A stretch of 64,000 bases of DNA from Sulfobacillus thermosulfidooxidans. GTDB taxonomy: Bacteria; Bacillota; Sulfobacillia; Sulfobacillales; Sulfobacillaceae. The notes beneath the pieces were generated by a model. The model was not told the origin of the DNA. It searched no databases and saw only the letters and a list, made by a program, of their open reading frames with translations. Below, piece by piece: positions 53,382 to 62,821 of this stretch; position 1 is the first letter of the stretch, and every line of letters starts with the position of its first letter. The position numbers and the translations under genes were made by a program. The stretch is taken from the NCBI RefSeq assembly GCF_001280565.1, contig NZ_LGRO01000001.1, forward strand, positions 1,674,001 through 1,738,000, given 5' to 3'.

Positions 53382-53966
53382 TCATGATGTAGGATAAGGC
53401 AAATTCACTGAAAAGAGAGGCCAAGAACGGTGTTGCCACACATCCTCGATGGTGGCGGTGTGCTGAGAAGCGGGGAGTTCAATGACCACATTCCCAGTTC
53501 GTTGACCATGTGGAGGGATGGTGAAGACCGATTGAGCAGTCATGGATGGCCAGAGTGGGTCAGGGATGACGCTGGCACTGGGGTCATGAGGATACCAGAG
53601 ATTGTTTAACTGGATGCCGTCCAGTTGACCGTCGAGCGTAAAGGTGACAGTAATCGGATTGGCTGGCCAGGTGGCCAGATAGGGGGTCGGGTTGGTAACA
53701 GTCACCCGGGCGAGCCAGACCTGATCCTGCACATGCGGATCTGCAAAGTCCGGAAGATCCGGCAACCGCTTCACGAGCTGCACATGCCATTGATCTTGGG
53801 TGACCACATCCACTGCAGCACGTTGCGCTCGCACAGCGGGGCTGACAGGCCGGGTGAAGATCCGGGCACTGATCGCTGCGATGACCAGAAGAATAATCAA
53901 GCCTCCGCCATAAGTCTGCCAAAAGCTCTGACGGGGCGGAGATACTGCTGAACGCTGACGCCGCAT
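53382..53966 (-). CDS. Membrane-anchored protein, copy B, unknown function
   Basis: 194 residues from ATG 53966 (AGGAGGG upstream). A close paralogue of the 47263 gene: the blocks 'FWQTYGGGLIILLVIAA' and 'IFTRPVSPAVRAQRAAVDV' are identical, while the last 80 residues diverge in the loops. Same plan of one transmembrane helix (about 20-36) and an outer beta-rich domain. Opposite strand from copy A. The two copies are 5.5 kb apart, with all the IS scraps between. Confidence 0.75.
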   Translation of the reverse strand: MRRQRSAVSPPRQSFWQTYGGGLIILLVIAAISARIFTRPVSPAVRAQRAAVDVVTQDQWHVQLVKRLPDLPDFADPHVQDQVWLARVTVTNPTPYLATWPANPITVTFTLDGQLDGIQLNNLWYPHDPSASVIPDPLWPSMTAQSVFTIPPHGQRTGNVVIELPASQHTATIEDVWQHRSWPLFSVNLPYPTS

Positions 53967-54008
53967 ATGATATATCTGCCCTCCTAATCTCCGACATAGA
54001 TCAGCCAT

Positions 54009-55880
54009 TATTGCTAGTATTACTCAATAACTTTCTCCGTGTAACGTCTACAATGTTTTCGTCCTAACCTAACAACAGCGTGGGCATTCTCCCCATCATC
54101 TTAGCAACGTATATCCTCTCTACGCCTATCAAACTTGTGCGATTTTTGCGATGTCCCTATTTATGTCCCTATTTTCTATTTAATGAAATGGTCTTGTCTC
54201 GCAGGGACATTTTCAGCAACCATCTCGAGGCGTTCGATAAGGCACTCAAGATTAGTCTACTAGAGTCTCCTGGTTCAAAATTACCTGGAATAGAAATAAT
54301 GATTTAACGCGGGTTTAAAATCCGCAAAGATGTGACGCGAACTTACAATCTTGTGATTGACTTTGGGAACACCTACGTTTTGTAATGTTTTCAACATGTT
54401 CCTGAAAAGGCATTAAACTGCTATTGCATCAGTTTTTCCATATAATCCCAATCTGTTACTATCTTCATAAATAGGCCGACTGCGAAAAACAATTTTCAGA
54501 AATAATACTCATCTTGAGGGAATAGTTCGCACTGATGCTCCGTGATTTTCTCCGAGGAACCTTGTCAACAATTCATATGTAGACACTTGCCCGTCAGAGA
54601 TTTGAAAAATACAGTTTCCCAAAAATGTAGCAATAGTCGATATCAATCTTCTATTTTTGCGATGAATACGGATTTCTTTGATGGTAAATTATTTCGTCAT
54701 CCCATCTTTAAAATCCTGCATTGGAGCTAAACTCTTACCGAATTTTTACAGCAAGCATGATGTGAAGAACGAAATGGTCTCCTGTCGGGTCACAGACTGG
54801 CAAACAGCGGCCGGTTGAGGAGTATCGATACGCGGAGTCGTTTTCGGGCGAACTTCCTGCTTATGATGTTACGAGCATCATAAGCGGGCACCAACACAGA
54901 TGGGGCGTTCCAAGAAAAGAAACTAAGTCTTGCCCTATACAAATCATTATGATCACAACCTCGGCATTCCCTGACGCTCTCGACGCTGTGGGCCTGTTTC
55001 AAACTCACAGATTTGTTGGCTTCCGCGACGATGTTCAATACATGTTGCATCATCTGCTTCACCTGGCCAATCAGAACTTTTTGGTTGGCTGTGGAATTAA
55101 CAGAGATAGCAGCTTGTTCGAATGTTCGAGATGCCGTCTGCATCGCATAGACATCAGAAAAAATTGCGTAACAGCGACTTCGACCCGAATGAGAGCATCT
55201 AGCTGTTGCGATGAAAAGATTTGGGCCATCTCCGAAGACGGAGGCAGATGCCATGACCATTGCAGCGACGTTGTGAGTAAATACACTGAATCATTTAGGC
55301 CAGCAAGAAGCACTAGTTCCACTGTCAGAACCGTATATTCGACACCTTGACGGATAGCGCGAAGTTTCAGGTGATCTTGCTTATCCCTTATGCCTGCTTG
55401 TTCATAAGGCGAATCGCATCATTGATGCATCAAAAAAAATGCGTATATTCGCTGTCGCTACCCAATGGTATGTGCACAGTCCTGTTTCCCTCCCTGCGGC
55501 AGCCATGGGCAATTATATATCATTTAAAAAATCAACGAATGATTTGTGTCCCAGATTGGCAAAAAATCGCTTCTAGAATGAGCCTCGAATTATTCGAGTG
55601 TCGTTATCAGACCGGTCGCATAGGAAGCGCTATTTTTGATAACATTGGTCGCTGGCAGTTGATTTGAGTTGAAGAGGACAGTTCCTATAGTAGTGAGGTT
55701 CATTGGGGCGGTATTCCGTCGGAGAACGGGGCATTGGATCTCCAAATGCCAGGACTGGTTCTTTCTGCTGCAGGCCAATGAGTCTATTACCGGTAATGTC
55801 AAGCAAAACCCAAGTATGTCTTGAAAGACAATGGATTCATCGTTGAGGACAGCATCTTTGTCTCTTTGCTTAACTATATT
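54009..55880. other. Gene-poor stretch of 1.87 kb
   Basis: No convincing gene. Short open frames at 54080-54307, 54790-55260, 54949-55350, 55071-55322, 55347-55667 and 55590-55802 lack ribosome sites and overlap each other. The frames at 55071-55322 and 54790-55260 on the minus strand could be halves of one frameshifted gene around 55120. The base composition is AT-rich compared with the IS region. Confidence 0.5.
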
Positions 55881-56312
55881 TTAGCTTATTGCAAATACGG
55901 CATAACCATGTTCAACTTTATTTCCTAACTGCCATTGCAAGACGACTTTTTCTTGTCCCCTAAATGACTTTCGAGGATAATATGGTTGAATATTAAAAAA
56001 GGCTACTTGGGTCGTCTTCCCTCCACCAGGAAACGACGTAAATGTCGGTCCCATACGCCAGCTTGTTTCGTGCTGATTTCTTGAATACAAAATGATATGC
56101 AAGTACCCTATACGAGCTTTCCCTAGATAAGTGGCCATCATTCCATCTCTCGGCAATATCATAATGCGCCAAGAATCAAGACCGTTCTGGTAAATTTGCA
56201 CAGCCTTCCACGAACGGTTGGGACGAAGTGTCGTCGGCCGAGAGAATCCACAACTGGATAGCATTGCTGTCGAAACTATGATGGTACTTATGAGTTTTGT
56301 TGTATATTTCAT
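55881..56312 (-). CDS. Small lipoprotein, unknown function
   Basis: 143 residues. Signal peptide with lipobox 'STAMLSSC' (C21). The outer domain has 'WKAVQIYQNGLDSWRIMILPRDGMMATYLG', 'FNIQPYYPRKSFRGQEKVVLQWQLG'. No family recognised. ATG 56312 with AGGA 9 bp before it. Left neighbour is the gene-poor stretch, right neighbour a tRNA. Confidence 0.6.
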   Translation of the reverse strand: MKYTTKLISTIIVSTAMLSSCGFSRPTTLRPNRSWKAVQIYQNGLDSWRIMILPRDGMMATYLGKARIGYLHIILYSRNQHETSWRMGPTFTSFPGGGKTTQVAFFNIQPYYPRKSFRGQEKVVLQWQLGNKVEHGYAVFAIS

Positions 56313-56474
56313 TGACTATGTCCTGGGATGCATTCGAGGTTCACTGCACCCTGTACCCTTGTCAAAACAAAAAATTAAAAGCTATTTTTCTCATTTTTCA
56401 CGATAGCACCACAAAAGGAAACGCACAACAAAAAAACACGCTATACAATAAAATATCGCGTGCACCTAATAAAT

Positions 56475-56559
56475 TGGTGTCGGGAGGGGGACTCGAACCC
56501 CCACGGATTGCTCCATACGCCCCTCAAACGTAAGCGTCTGCCAGTTCCGCCATCCCGAC
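56475..56559 (-). tRNA. tRNA-Leu (GAG)
   Basis: 85 nt, class II. Acceptor GTCGGGA/TCCCGAC, anticodon stem TACGT/GCGTA with loop TTGAGGG giving GAG, T-loop GGTTCGAGTCC, encoded CCA. Reads CUC/CUU. Confidence 0.93.
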
Positions 56560-56948
56560 GCATATTAAATTTGTGTTCGAGCTCAACTGCTTTTTCATTT
56601 TATCACAGACTTCCTCACGAGACAAATACCCCTTGATATTTCGCACTTTTCATTTTTTGACATCGAAAACCATGATTCCCCATACTGAAGCGAGGGCTCA
56701 GTGCAATAATGAAGGACTTCAGTATACCCACATATTCTGTAAAATCGTCGGATTCGCTGATTTACTTATCCTTCGTAGATATTTTCTGCCCTTTTAAACC
56801 TCTCGATCTTGTTATTCGCTTTGATACCGTGGTCAATGACATTTCCACGAGATCCGTTGGGAAGAAAAAAATCGGATTCGTCGTTTGCAGTGAACAATTG
56901 ACGGTGGTTTTTGTTTCATTGAATCCTTATCTTCTCACTGCATTCCTT
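56560..56948. other. Intergenic stretch with a long-loop inverted repeat
   Basis: No gene seen in 389 bp. A 9-bp inverted repeat ATACTGAAG (56682-56690) / CTTCAGTAT (56717-56725) with a 26-base loop may end the kinase operon. Confidence 0.4.
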
Positions 56949-58334
56949 TCAGGACATAGGCAAGTCAATAGCAAAGATGGTGCGATGGGATTCACTTTCG
57001 ATGACCCAATGTCCTCTAATTCGCAACACGATACTATTGGCAATCGCGAGTCCTAAGCCAAAATGGTGACTCGACGCAGGTTGTGCAGCCCGATAAAAAC
57101 GGTCAAAAAGGTGCGCGAGAGTATCTTTAGAAATCCCAGGTCCTTGGTTTAAAACCCCGATGCGAACGCGGCGCGTTGTCGTTAAAGGAATCACGAATAA
57201 TGTTACCGTCGTATTATCATCCGCATAGGTATCGGCATTTTCCACTAATATTCGCAGTACCGCCTCGAGAAGATCTGGCTCCGATAAAATATCTGGTATC
57301 GCCTGCGCGGTCAGATCTAGCGTTAATGGATGATGAAGGCACGTATCCCGTAAATTGGGCAGGATTTTTTGAAGGTAAGGCACCACTTCCAGCGGATGCA
57401 AAGGAGGAGGATCCTCTTGCTCCATGCGAGATAATTGCAGAAGACGATTCACCAAGGTTTCCATAGCCTGCGATTCCCGTGCCAACGCTTTTAGCGCCTG
57501 CGACCGGCTTTGAGGGTCATTCTGAGCCCATTGGGTTAAGGTGTGGATGTAACCACGAATAATGTGGATAGGGGTTCGAAGAGAATGAGCGGCATTACTG
57601 ATAAATTGTCGCTCGCGTTCTTGCGCCTTGAGAAGGCGATCCAGCATGCTATTAAATGACTCCGTCAAAGAGACTACTTCCGTTAAGTTGGACGGAATAA
57701 CAACGTGCTGACCGGTCTTACGGTTTAGGGTTACCGTGCCAGCCACCTCCTCCAAGGATCGCAGAGGCTCAGTGACTTGGCGCACAATGATAATGACGGC
57801 TAATATGCTACTCATCACTAACAGAAGTTCCCCAAAAACTAGAGCCGTGCGGAGCGTAGAAAGCAATGAGGCGGTTCGTGTAAGCCCATCGACTACAATC
57901 AGGTTGCGGTGCCGATTATCTAATATCAAGGGCGTATTAGCAAACACATAAGGTGTCCCGTTAACGTTAAACCATCCCGATACCCCAGCATTTGCCCACC
58001 CTTGCCGGGGCACACCGGGCGGCATTGGCCCGCTGGATCCGATGAACTGCCCATGTGGAGTTAACAACAGGAAATAGAGATGGCCCGTGGCTAAATCATT
58101 CAAATCTTCAACGGGAACCCGCGTGGGATGTTGGTGATTTTCTTCCATCAGCTTGAGGGCAGATGTTTTAGACGTCGTCACAATTTCCTGAATGCCTTCT
58201 CGTATCAAAGTGCTTTTGGCCAGGGAATAGACAAACCATCCCGAACTAATCCCCGCCAAAATGACCGCCACCCCAATGCTGATCATAAGTGCCCACGAAA
58301 TTCTCAAGGTAGCGCGCCGCGGTTGCTTAGTCAT
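56949..58334 (-). CDS. Sensor histidine kinase
   Basis: 461 residues. Two transmembrane helices (about 12-34 and 168-190) flank an extracytoplasmic sensor of ~130 residues. HAMP follows at about 190-240, then the HisKA box 'ISNAAHSLRTPIHIIRGYI' with the phospho-histidine, and HATPase with 'LVENADTYADDNTTV' (N box) and 'GPGISKDTL' (G1) and 'HHFGLGLAIA' (G2). A normal OmpR-type kinase. ATG 58334 overlaps the regulator stop by 8 bp. Stimulus is unknown; PepSY neighbours suggest an envelope signal. Confidence 0.93.
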   Translation of the reverse strand: MTKQPRRATLRISWALMISIGVAVILAGISSGWFVYSLAKSTLIREGIQEIVTTSKTSALKLMEENHQHPTRVPVEDLNDLATGHLYFLLLTPHGQFIGSSGPMPPGVPRQGWANAGVSGWFNVNGTPYVFANTPLILDNRHRNLIVVDGLTRTASLLSTLRTALVFGELLLVMSSILAVIIIVRQVTEPLRSLEEVAGTVTLNRKTGQHVVIPSNLTEVVSLTESFNSMLDRLLKAQERERQFISNAAHSLRTPIHIIRGYIHTLTQWAQNDPQSRSQALKALARESQAMETLVNRLLQLSRMEQEDPPPLHPLEVVPYLQKILPNLRDTCLHHPLTLDLTAQAIPDILSEPDLLEAVLRILVENADTYADDNTTVTLFVIPLTTTRRVRIGVLNQGPGISKDTLAHLFDRFYRAAQPASSHHFGLGLAIANSIVLRIRGHWVIESESHRTIFAIDLPMS

Positions 58335-58998
58335 GAGTTCCCCGCAGCATGTATCCGACTCCCCGTACGGTGGTAATCATAACATGACCTTCTGGGCTTA
58401 GATGATCGCGAAGTCGTCTCACGGTAACATCAACCACATTAGATTCACCATAGAAATCATAGCCCCATGCTTTTTCCAATAATTGATCCCGGGATAATAC
58501 CCGATTCGGGTTTTGCATAAACACCAGAAGCAAGTCGAATTCTCGTCGGCTCAAACTCAAAAATACTCCATTTTGGGCTACCGTCCGTTCTTCCGGCCAC
58601 AAACGCAAATCGTTAAATTCCAATACTGGGCCCGGATCCCCATGAGTTCTTCGAAGAATTGCCCGGATTCGCGCTAAAAGTTCCTCAACGGCATAGGGTT
58701 TTGTGACGTAATCATCAGCGCCGTCATCTAATGCATGAACCCGGTCATGAAGATCGTCTCGAGCAGTGATCATAATCATGGCCGCACTCGTGATATGGCG
58801 AAGTTGACGACACAAGGCAATTCCATCGCCGTCTGGAAGCATGATATCTAACAGGATGATATCATAAAAGCTGTGATGCACCATAGTATATGCCCTGTCC
58901 ACCGTAGCTGCCACATCACATTGCCATCCCACATGGTTCAACTCATTTTGAAGCCAACGGGCTAATTCACTGTGATCTTCAACGATCAAAACCCGCAT
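58327..58998 (-). CDS. OmpR-family response regulator
   Basis: 223 residues from ATG 58998 (GGAGGAAACG upstream). Receiver domain (1-120) with 'VLIVEDH', phospho-acceptor in 'DIILLDIMLPDGDG' (about D51) and K in 'YVTKPYAVEEL'. Winged-helix effector 'LSLSRREFDLLLVFMQNPNRVLSRDQLLEKAWGYDFYGESNVVDVTVRRLRDHL' then 'TVRGVGYML'. It forms a pair with the kinase and probably controls the two PepSY genes just upstream. Confidence 0.95.
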   Translation of the reverse strand: MRVLIVEDHSELARWLQNELNHVGWQCDVAATVDRAYTMVHHSFYDIILLDIMLPDGDGIALCRQLRHITSAAMIMITARDDLHDRVHALDDGADDYVTKPYAVEELLARIRAILRRTHGDPGPVLEFNDLRLWPEERTVAQNGVFLSLSRREFDLLLVFMQNPNRVLSRDQLLEKAWGYDFYGESNVVDVTVRRLRDHLSPEGHVMITTVRGVGYMLRGTHD

Positions 58999-59013
58999 CG
59001 TTTCCTCCATTGC

Positions 59014-59580
59014 TTAATGATCTCCAGTATCCAGCTGCACAGACAAAATCTCTGATAACTGCGGATTGACATGAATTTTAGCGTACTGGCCATTAGTTAA
59101 CATGAGTTCCACGATATAGGTTTTTCCATGATCTTCGCTCACAGTCCTCACCGTCGCAACTTGTCCTCCGCCAACGGCTTGACTCGCTATTTGAATAGCT
59201 TTGGCTTTAAGCGAAGTAGGATATCTCGCCGCAGAAGATGACGGTGACGTATTTGACAACAATTGATTAGCCAGAATTCTCCCCGTCTCCGTAGCAATAT
59301 AAATGTGCCGCAAGTGTCCTCTCGGCGTCCGGATACGGTAGCGATAGACGAGATGACCATTCAAAATATCCGGTACTCCGGTTAAAATTTGACTATGAGG
59401 ATATAAAGACCGCACAACGGCCAAAGATTTCTTGAACGTAATGGGGGCTAATGGCGTTTCGACCGGAATCTGGTGAAGAGTAACCATCCCCGGCAACATC
59501 AACACTCCTGAAAGAGCCAATGTATATACCGCAATAGACCACGGTCTTTGCCTTATCAAGGCCGCATCCCTCGTTATCAT
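59014..59580 (-). CDS. Membrane-anchored PepSY-like protein
   Basis: 188 residues. One transmembrane helix near 13-31 and two PepSY-like halves in the outer part (38-90 and 120-187), 'VYRYRIRTPRGHLRHIYIATETGRILANQL' and 'YIVELMLTNGQYAKIHVNPQLSEILSVQLD'. PepSY domains often regulate proteases or bind ligands in two-component neighbourhoods. Sits 15 bp before the response regulator start. Confidence 0.72.
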   Translation of the reverse strand: MITRDAALIRQRPWSIAVYTLALSGVLMLPGMVTLHQIPVETPLAPITFKKSLAVVRSLYPHSQILTGVPDILNGHLVYRYRIRTPRGHLRHIYIATETGRILANQLLSNTSPSSSAARYPTSLKAKAIQIASQAVGGGQVATVRTVSEDHGKTYIVELMLTNGQYAKIHVNPQLSEILSVQLDTGDH

Positions 59581-59642
59581 CCTAGAGGAAACCTCTTAGG
59601 GTCTCACTCCATTTTCGTTGCCCGTAAAACAAATTTGGCCAC

Positions 59643-60584
59643 TTAATGATCCAAAGTTTGTTGAATTAATTGGCCAGAGGAATTGAATAGATCTTTAACC
59701 TTGATGCTCCCACCTTGATATCGTCGAATCTTGATATTCACTTCGATGTCGCCATTATCCTTATGGATAAATTTAATCCACTTTAACGTGCCATTTTCCT
59801 GTTGCAAGGCGCTTGTGACATAACTTTGGTAAGCTGAGGGAACAGTCCTCATTTTTATGCCATAAGCAATGGTTCCGTTCGCTGAAGGAACGCTGGGCCC
59901 CGTTTTCGAGTCAGTGGTATCTTGAGAGTCTGACGATTGCGGTGTCTGATCTTGGGGATGAGACGAACCCGAGTGTGTTTCACCCACGGTATTTTCGGTG
60001 GCCAGACGCATGTCAATCACGGCACCCGTGGATTGGCTAATCTTGACATCCCACATTTGTTTGGACTTTTTAACATGTACATCGAATATAGGGGCACCGT
60101 TGAAATGATCCAGAGAAATATGGACCACACCACCACCGCCTAGGGCTTTCAGTGCCAAGTGTTCGGCTTGACTCAGAGATATCCCTGGAGACGTCGGGGA
60201 TGCTGTCGTAGGCGGCTCACTTCCCGTCGGTGGAATTGATGAAATTATTCCCGGTTGTTCGGACGAACGCTTCATTTCAACTACTTGACCTGACATTTGA
60301 GAAATTTTTACATCATAAACGATACGATGGAAGAACACATGGATATCGTATACGGCTTGCCCGTGATAGGTATCATTCGAAATGTGGACAATCTGACCGC
60401 CTCCTACCCGCGATATGGCGTTTTGCCCAGCTTGATACCGTGAAATGCGATATGATGTCGCCGTGAACGTTGAAGCACCATGGAATGTCCCCGTTACGCT
60501 CGGTACAACTTTGGAGGGAGCCGCCAATGGCAGAGATATAAGACCGGCGGCAGCCATCGCTCCCAACCAGATTTGTTGTTTCAT
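59643..60584 (-). CDS. Secreted protein with two PepSY domains and a third variant domain
   Basis: 313 residues. Signal peptide 1-22. Two PepSY domains at about 48-108 and 135-195, each with 'A..RVGGG.IVHIS.D...G..VYD(I/V)HV...YDVKIS...G.VV.M'. A linker rich in S, T, P and Q then leads to a last domain 'SAYQSYVTSALQQENGTLKWIKFIHKDNGDIEVNIKIRR'. Strong ribosome site GGGAGGACATACG before ATG 60584. It is first in the PepSY-PepSY-regulator-kinase run. Confidence 0.85.
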   Translation of the reverse strand: MKQQIWLGAMAAAGLISLPLAAPSKVVPSVTGTFHGASTFTATSYRISRYQAGQNAISRVGGGQIVHISNDTYHGQAVYDIHVFFHRIVYDVKISQMSGQVVEMKRSSEQPGIISSIPPTGSEPPTTASPTSPGISLSQAEHLALKALGGGGVVHISLDHFNGAPIFDVHVKKSKQMWDVKISQSTGAVIDMRLATENTVGETHSGSSHPQDQTPQSSDSQDTTDSKTGPSVPSANGTIAYGIKMRTVPSAYQSYVTSALQQENGTLKWIKFIHKDNGDIEVNIKIRRYQGGSIKVKDLFNSSGQLIQQTLDH

Positions 60585-60855
60585 CGTATGTCCTCCCTAG
60601 GAAATTATCTTTTTCATCATTTGCCCTGTGATAACTCGGTGGGACTGATATTCACATTCTTTACGTTAACGCAGGAAGATGATCGAAAAATGACAAAGCC
60701 CATAGATGCTCGATATTTTCCATAAAACGGCTCCGCGTATCGCCACATAATGCTGATCCTCATTTGGACAGCGCAGTAAAGCAGTTAGGAGTTACTCTAG
60801 TTCACGTTTTAGTGTCCCTAGACTCAGTGATATATTAATGTAACGGAGGTTAGCA
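60585..60855. other. Divergent intergenic region
   Basis: 271 bp between the PepSY operon and the GNAT fragment. Contains CGGAGGTTAGCA before the GNAT start; no other site is clear. Confidence 0.4.
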
Positions 60856-61053
60856 ATGAATTATAATATCCGTGCTATAGAGGATAAGAAACCCAAAGGC
60901 GAGATTACGGCTCATATCCTTGGGGCGCTACACGAGTGGTTTGGCGTCGAAGAGGCCGTGCGTGAGTACATCCGAAAATCGCAGGACATGACTTTTTGGG
61001 CTGCATACGTGCATGAACGTCCCATCGGTCCATTCCGCATATACGACCTTTAG
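60856..61053 (+). pseudogene. GNAT acetyltransferase, N-terminal fragment
   Basis: 65 residues with a good ribosome site (CGGAGG). 'ILGALHEWFGVEEAVREYIRKSQDMTFWAAYVHERPIG' matches the opening ~60 residues of a GNAT ('EWFG...A...Y......FWAA......IG'). The acetyl-CoA-binding core (RxxGxG) is missing because the frame stops after 'GPFRIYDL', where the next gene, on the other strand, begins to overlap by 4 bp. Either a short domain protein or a truncated relic. Confidence 0.6.
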
Positions 61054-61601
61054 CTCGGGTTCGCTGAGGTTCTCCATTCCCGCTTAAGTAACGAAAAATG
61101 CCACTGGTCTTGAAACCCTGAAGAAAACCAATAATGTTCTCGCATCACGCCCTCAAAATGAAAGCCCAAGCTTTGCAATAAACGTACGGAAGGTTGATTA
61201 CCTGAAGCCGTGGTAGCATACAATTTGTTTAATGACCACACAGGATCAGAAAACATGCACGACAAAAACTTCGCAACCATGCTTTGTCCAAAGCCCTTGC
61301 CCCGATTTTCCGGAGGCAGGTAGTACCCAAATTCCGCGCTTTTATTCCGTGGATTATAATCAAAGGCCATAATTTTTCCAAGCACGTTCCCCGTCATCGC
61401 ATCCATCGCCACAAATACTCGGAGAGAATGATTTTCTAATCGTTGACGCATCTCTTGCAAAAAGGTTGGCCAATCGGCGACTGGAGAAACTGGTCGACAC
61501 GTATACTGTTCCCGTGCGGGTTCTACTACTTCCCATTGATATAAACAATGAATCAAATTCGTGTCATGCGCTACCACTTCGTAAAGTCTAATTTTGCACA
61601 C
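61050..61601 (-). CDS. GNAT-family N-acetyltransferase (RimJ/L-like)
   Basis: 183 residues from GTG 61601 (AGGTGG 8 bases before). 'AEFGYYLPPENRGKGFGQSMVAKFL' holds the acetyl-CoA loop R/Q-x2-G-x-G/A ('NRGKGFG'), then 'NKLYATTASGNQPSVRLLQSLGFHFEGVMREHYW', typical of RimJ/RimL and related acetyltransferases. Substrate unknown. Complete. Confidence 0.88.
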   Translation of the reverse strand: MCKIRLYEVVAHDTNLIHCLYQWEVVEPAREQYTCRPVSPVADWPTFLQEMRQRLENHSLRVFVAMDAMTGNVLGKIMAFDYNPRNKSAEFGYYLPPENRGKGFGQSMVAKFLSCMFSDPVWSLNKLYATTASGNQPSVRLLQSLGFHFEGVMREHYWFSSGFQDQWHFSLLKREWRTSANPS

Positions 61602-61795
61602 AAAGAATCCCACCTGTTTCGAAACATGTTTGACCCATTAAACGGATAATTCGCGTCTTAACGGCCTTTTCCACTTCAACGTTTTCTTGACAAAATCCCT
61701 ATCATGCACTATGCCAGATGTAATTAATTGATGAAAGTGTTTTTCTGTTACCAAACCGGTGCCACCAGACAATCCCAGAGAAAGGCAGATCTTGC

Positions 61796-62542
61796 ATGTT
61801 TTTAAGAGAGGTGCAATTGTGGAACTGGCCATCCCACACCGATACTTATCCATTTAATCTTCCCGCATTTCAGGGTTTATCCCGCATCTCTTTTCGCACC
61901 GCTGTGACATTTTTCGTTGGTGAAAATGGCTCAGGTAAATCGACACTTCTTGAGGCCATAGCCAAGGAAGCTGGGTTTAATCCCGAAGGGGGAAACCGTA
62001 ATCATATTTTTTCGACCGCCGATAGCGAATCATCATTACATCACTACATCCGTCTATCATGGATGCCCAAAGTAACGAGCGGATTCTTTTTGCGCGCGGA
62101 AAGTTTTTTCAATTTTTCATCATATATTGATACCCTAGCAAAAGACGATATGAGTGACAATGTGTACGCAGCCTATGGCGGCAAATCTCTCCATCAACAA
62201 TCCCACGGTGAATCATTTTTATCCCTCTTCACCCACCATTTTCAAGGCCGCAGGCGTGCTCTATACCTACTTGACGAACCGGAAGCCGCTTTGTCGCCAG
62301 CTAGACAACTTGCCTTGTTGCGCATTCTTTGGGACCATGAACAAGCTGGACAATCGCAGTTCATTATTGCCACGCACTCTCCCATCTTGTTGGGCTATCC
62401 CCATGCCACCATTTTGAGTTTTGATCAAGCGCCTCTCGCTCCGATTCGGTACGAAGACACCGACCATTTCATCATCACCAAGCAATTCTTAACGCACCGC
62501 GATCGGATTCTTCGCGAATTATTTAAGGAAAATCAGGACTAA
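61796..62542 (+). CDS. Small AAA/ABC-like ATPase (predicted ATP-binding)
   Basis: 248 residues. Walker A 'FFVGENGSGKSTLLEAIA' (about 41-58), signature-like 'QQSHGESFLSLFTHHF' (about 135), Walker B 'LYLLDEPEAALSPARQ', H-loop 'IIATHSPILLGYP'. This is the AAA_21/'AAA family ATPase' relative of MobB-like and SMC-type ATPases that often appear alone in Firmicutes. No nuclease or other defence partner sits next to it. ATG 61796 with AAAGGCAG upstream. Confidence 0.85.
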   Translation: MFLREVQLWNWPSHTDTYPFNLPAFQGLSRISFRTAVTFFVGENGSGKSTLLEAIAKEAGFNPEGGNRNHIFSTADSESSLHHYIRLSWMPKVTSGFFLRAESFFNFSSYIDTLAKDDMSDNVYAAYGGKSLHQQSHGESFLSLFTHHFQGRRRALYLLDEPEAALSPARQLALLRILWDHEQAGQSQFIIATHSPILLGYPHATILSFDQAPLAPIRYEDTDHFIITKQFLTHRDRILRELFKENQD

Positions 62543-62821
62543 CCATGACAGGATATCGACCGGATTCTAAACCGATTGCAAAAATCATCTTCTTGTTGAG
62601 CATGTAACGGGCCAAAGATTTGAAACCGCGTTTAGCTTCCAGAACAGGTATCGAGATCCGTGATTCAAGAAACTGTGCACAAGACCTTTAACTTCCCTAA
62701 ATCCCCTTAATAATTCCTATCGTTCTCAGACATCTGTGCACATATTGCAAACTTGCCCAACAATATGTGAGTAGAGCCGCATCGCCCGTCACCCTATCGT
62801 ACGGGATATGGAGATGCGCAT
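62543..62821. other. Intergenic, no gene recognised
   Basis: 279 bp with stop codons in all frames of interest. A short stretch near 62615-62690 has the feel of a decayed coding end, but I cannot name it. Confidence 0.3.

Noticed and set aside
54790-55350. Overlapping frames of 156 and 133 residues on opposite strands as real genes
   Set aside because: No ribosome sites, no family features, and neither frame is favoured; they are reported as part of a gene-poor stretch.
61796-62542. AAA ATPase as part of an OLD/Gabija-like defence pair
   Set aside because: No TOPRIM nuclease domain in the protein and no helicase beside it.
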